NCBI RefSeq assembly: GCF_050908995.1
Contig: NW_027484973.1
Location: 20,414 to 84,413, forward strand
DNA: 64,000 bases
Reading direction: 5' to 3'
Origin: Andrena cerasifolii
Taxonomy: Eukaryota; Arthropoda; Insecta; Hymenoptera; Andrenidae
Under the pieces are notes generated by a model. It saw only the letters and a list, made by a program, of their open reading frames with translations. It did not search any database and was not told where the DNA came from. Position 1 is the stretch's first letter. Every line of letters begins with the position of its first letter. This document shows positions 61,901-64,000 of this stretch, in pieces. A program made the position numbers and the translations under genes.

Positions 61901-64000
61901 CAGGAGAACATGAAGTGGAAAGAGGTATACTAAATTTCAGCTTCAAATGCATCGCCTTAAAGTTGCAATTAAGAGGCGCAGGCCTTTCAAGAGGCTTTCG
62001 AAAATTCTGCGTCTCTTCGTTAATCAGTAACTGTCTCGAAACATCTGCGCCACATCTCGCTCTTTGATTTGCTCTCCGGAGACGTTACTTTGTGCCATCA
62101 CTTTCGACGGCATGTTCTCATGTTACAAAGCCCAATTCTGTGCATTCTGAAAATTTTCGCTAGATTTTGGCCAATATATCAGGAAAACATGAAGTGGAAA
62201 GAGGTATACTAAATTTCAGCTTCAAAGGCATCGCTTAAAAGTATCAAATCAGAGGCGCAGGCCTTTCAAGAGGCGTTCGAAAATTGTGCGACTCTTCGTT
62301 AAACAGTCCCTGTCTCGAAACATCTGCGCCACTTCTCGCTCATTGATTTGCCCTCCGGAGACGTTACTTTGTGCCATCTCTTTCGACGGCATGTTCTCCT
62401 GTTACAAAGCCCAATTCTGTGCATTCTGAAAATTTTTGCCAGATTTTGGCCAATATATCAGGCGAACATGAAGTGGAAAGGGGTATACTAAATTTCAGCT
62501 TCAAAGGCATCGCCTTAAAGTTGCAATTAAGAGGCGCAGGCCTTTCAAGAGGCTTTCGAAAATTATGCGTCTCTTCGTGAAACAGACACTGTCTCGAAAC
62601 ACCTGCGCCACTTCTCGCTCTTTGATTTGCTCTCCGGACACGTTACTTTGTGCCATCTCTTTCGACGGCATGTTCTCCTGTTACAAAGCCCAATGTTGTG
62701 CATTCTGAAAATTTTCGCTAGCTTTTGGCCAATATATCAGGAGAACATGAAGTGGAAATAGGTATACTAAATTTCAGCTTCAAAGGCATCGCCTTAAAGT
62801 TGCAATTAAGAGGCGCAGGCCTTTCAACAGGCTTTCGAAAATTCTGCGTCTCTTCGTTAATCAGTAACTGTCTCGAAACATCTGCGCCACATCTCGCTCT
62901 TTGATTTGCTCTCCGGAGACGTTACTTTGTGCCATCACTTTCGACGGCATGTTCTCCTGTTACAAAGCCCAATTCTGTGCATTCTGAAAATTTTCGCTAG
63001 ATTTTGGCCAATATATCAGGAAAACATGAAGTGGAAAGAGGTATACTAAATTTCAGCTTCAAAGGCATCGCTTAAAAGTATCAAATCAGAGGCGCAGGCC
63101 TTTCAAGAGGCGTTCGAAAATTCTGCGTGTCTTCGTTAAACAGTCACTGTCTCGAAATATCTGCGCCACTTCTCGCTCTTTGATTTGCTCTCCGGAGACG
63201 TTACTTTGTGCCATCTCTTTCGACGACATGTTCTTCTGTTACGAAGCCCAATGTTGAGCATTCTGAAAATTTGCGCTAGATTTTGGCCAATATATCAGGA
63301 GAACATGAAGTCAAAAGAGGTATACTAAATTTCAGCTTCAAAGGCATCGCCTTAAAGTTGCAAATCAGAGGCGCAGGCCTTTCAAGAGGCGTTCGAAAAT
63401 TCTGCGTGTCTTCGTTAAACAGTCACTGTCTCGAAATATCTGCGCCACTTCTCGCTCTTTGATTTGCTCTCCGGAGACGTTACTTTGTGCCATCTCTTTC
63501 GACGACATGTTCTTCTGTTACAAAGCCCAATGTTGTGCATTCTGAAAATTTGCGCTAGATTTTGGCCAATATATCAGGAGAACATGAAGTGGAAAGAGGT
63601 ATACTAAATTTCAGCTTCAAAGGCATCGCCTTAAAGTTGCAAATCATAGGCGCAGGCCTTTCAAGAGGCGTTCGAAAATTCTGCGTGTCTTCGTTAAACA
63701 GTCACTGTCTCGAAACATCTGCGCCACTTCTCGCTCTTTGATTTGCTCTCCGGAGACGTTACTTTGTGCCATCTCTTTCGACGGCATGTTCTCCTGTTAC
63801 AAAGCCCAATGTTGTGCATTCTGAAAATTTTCGCTAGATTTTGGCCAATATATCAGGAGAACATGAAGTGGAAAGAGGTATACTAAATTTCAGCTTCAAA
63901 GGCATCGCCTTAAAGTTGCAATTAAGAGGCGCAGGCCTTTCAAGAGGCTTTCGAAAATTCTGCGTCTCTTCGTTAATCAGTAACTGTCTCGAAACATCTG
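46958..64000 (+). repeat. 279-bp satellite array, block IX (variable-length higher-order repeats, to window end)
   Basis: Dominated by units with CCAATGTTGTGCATTC and TTTTCGCTAG, alternating with CATCACTTTCGACGG units (followed by CAGTAACTGTC) and a unit with ATTTTTGCCAG. The ATTTTTGCCAG unit with GCCGTAAAG recurs at 50654, about 52330, 53444 and 54839, giving higher-order units of about 6, 4 and 5 monomers. A second set, marked by CGCTAGCTTTTGG and GGAAATAGGTATAC, occurs near 56306, 58257 and 62714. Indels cluster at 49.3-52.8 kb. Two unusual units near 48940 and 59270 carry TTCGTTTGCTGTCCGG. The array continues past the window end. Confidence 0.94.
50654..55093 (+). repeat. Higher-order repeat with 6-, 4- and 5-monomer units
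   Basis: A marker monomer (ATTTTTGCCAG front, GCCGTAAAG centre, GCGTGTCTTCG back) starts at 50654, about 52330, 53444 and 54839. Each is followed by a GACGACATGTTCTTCTG unit. The first three cycles then continue with one or more CCAATGTTGTGCATTC units and a CATCACTTTCGACGG unit. The first cycle has three CCAATGTTGTG units, the second one, and the third one plus an inserted CACCTCTTTCGACGGCAGG unit from the other repeat family. The cycle length therefore varies by whole monomers. Confidence 0.85.

Noticed and set aside
1..64000. CRISPR array
   Set aside because: The repeating unit is a contiguous 279-bp monomer with no alternation of short repeats and unique spacers.
1..64000. CENP-B box-like motif in the monomer
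   Set aside because: TTCG occurs several times (for example GTTCGAAAATTCTGCG), but the spaced A and CGGG needed for the box core are absent.
1..64000. Telomeric repeats, tRNA or rRNA genes
   Set aside because: No TTAGG-type runs, no cloverleaf with A and B boxes, and no rRNA-like sequence were seen.

Overview
The window is almost entirely tandem satellite DNA. A 279-bp monomer is repeated head-to-tail in one orientation from base 1 to base 64000, about 209 monomers in all, and the array runs off both ends. No conventional gene, rRNA, tRNA or CRISPR array could be supported. A satellite this long, carrying a TTAA-duplicating DNA transposon with nested elements, points to a eukaryote and to heterochromatic, perhaps pericentromeric, DNA. 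An insect or other arthropod is my best guess, but that is inference and I did not recognise the species.

Layout. 1-5113: regular satellite with a six-monomer (1674-bp) duplication at its start. 5114-8462: the same satellite crowded with about 28 small indels, possibly a consensus-quality problem. 8463-15585: regular satellite. 15586-18410: a 2825-bp DNA transposon with 13-bp terminal inverted repeats and a TTAA target duplication. 18411-22320: 14 monomers' worth of satellite. 22321-25145: a second, apparently identical copy of the transposon. 25146-25680: satellite matching the flank of copy 1. At 25680-25681 a 12-bp deletion marks a switch to a different satellite subfamily. 25681-30014: mixed monomers. 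30015-35033: three near-identical tandem copies of a 1673-bp six-monomer higher-order repeat (HOR). 35034-46957: rearranged derivatives of that HOR. 46958-64000: another HOR family whose unit length varies (4, 5, 6 monomers), with a second indel-rich patch at 49.3-52.8 kb.

The transposon went into a TTAA at monomer position 145-148. If the element and one TTAA (2829 bp) are removed, the monomer register is restored exactly on both sides, so the boundaries are firm. The two copies are 6735 bp apart, which equals 14 x 279 + 2829. This fits one insertion followed by tandem duplication of a satellite-plus-element segment. No transposase is visible, so the element looks non-autonomous. Inside it are a tandem duplication of about 225 bp whose two halves share an open frame, a nested 218-bp hAT-like miniature element between the halves, a long inverted repeat in AT-rich DNA, and hairpins near both ends.

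The most interesting parts are the transposon (TTAA duplication but G-rich ends, fitting Kolobok better than piggyBac), its internal frame-preserving duplication, and the multi-level higher-order structure of the satellite. The sequence gives no direct evidence of an encoded molecular system.
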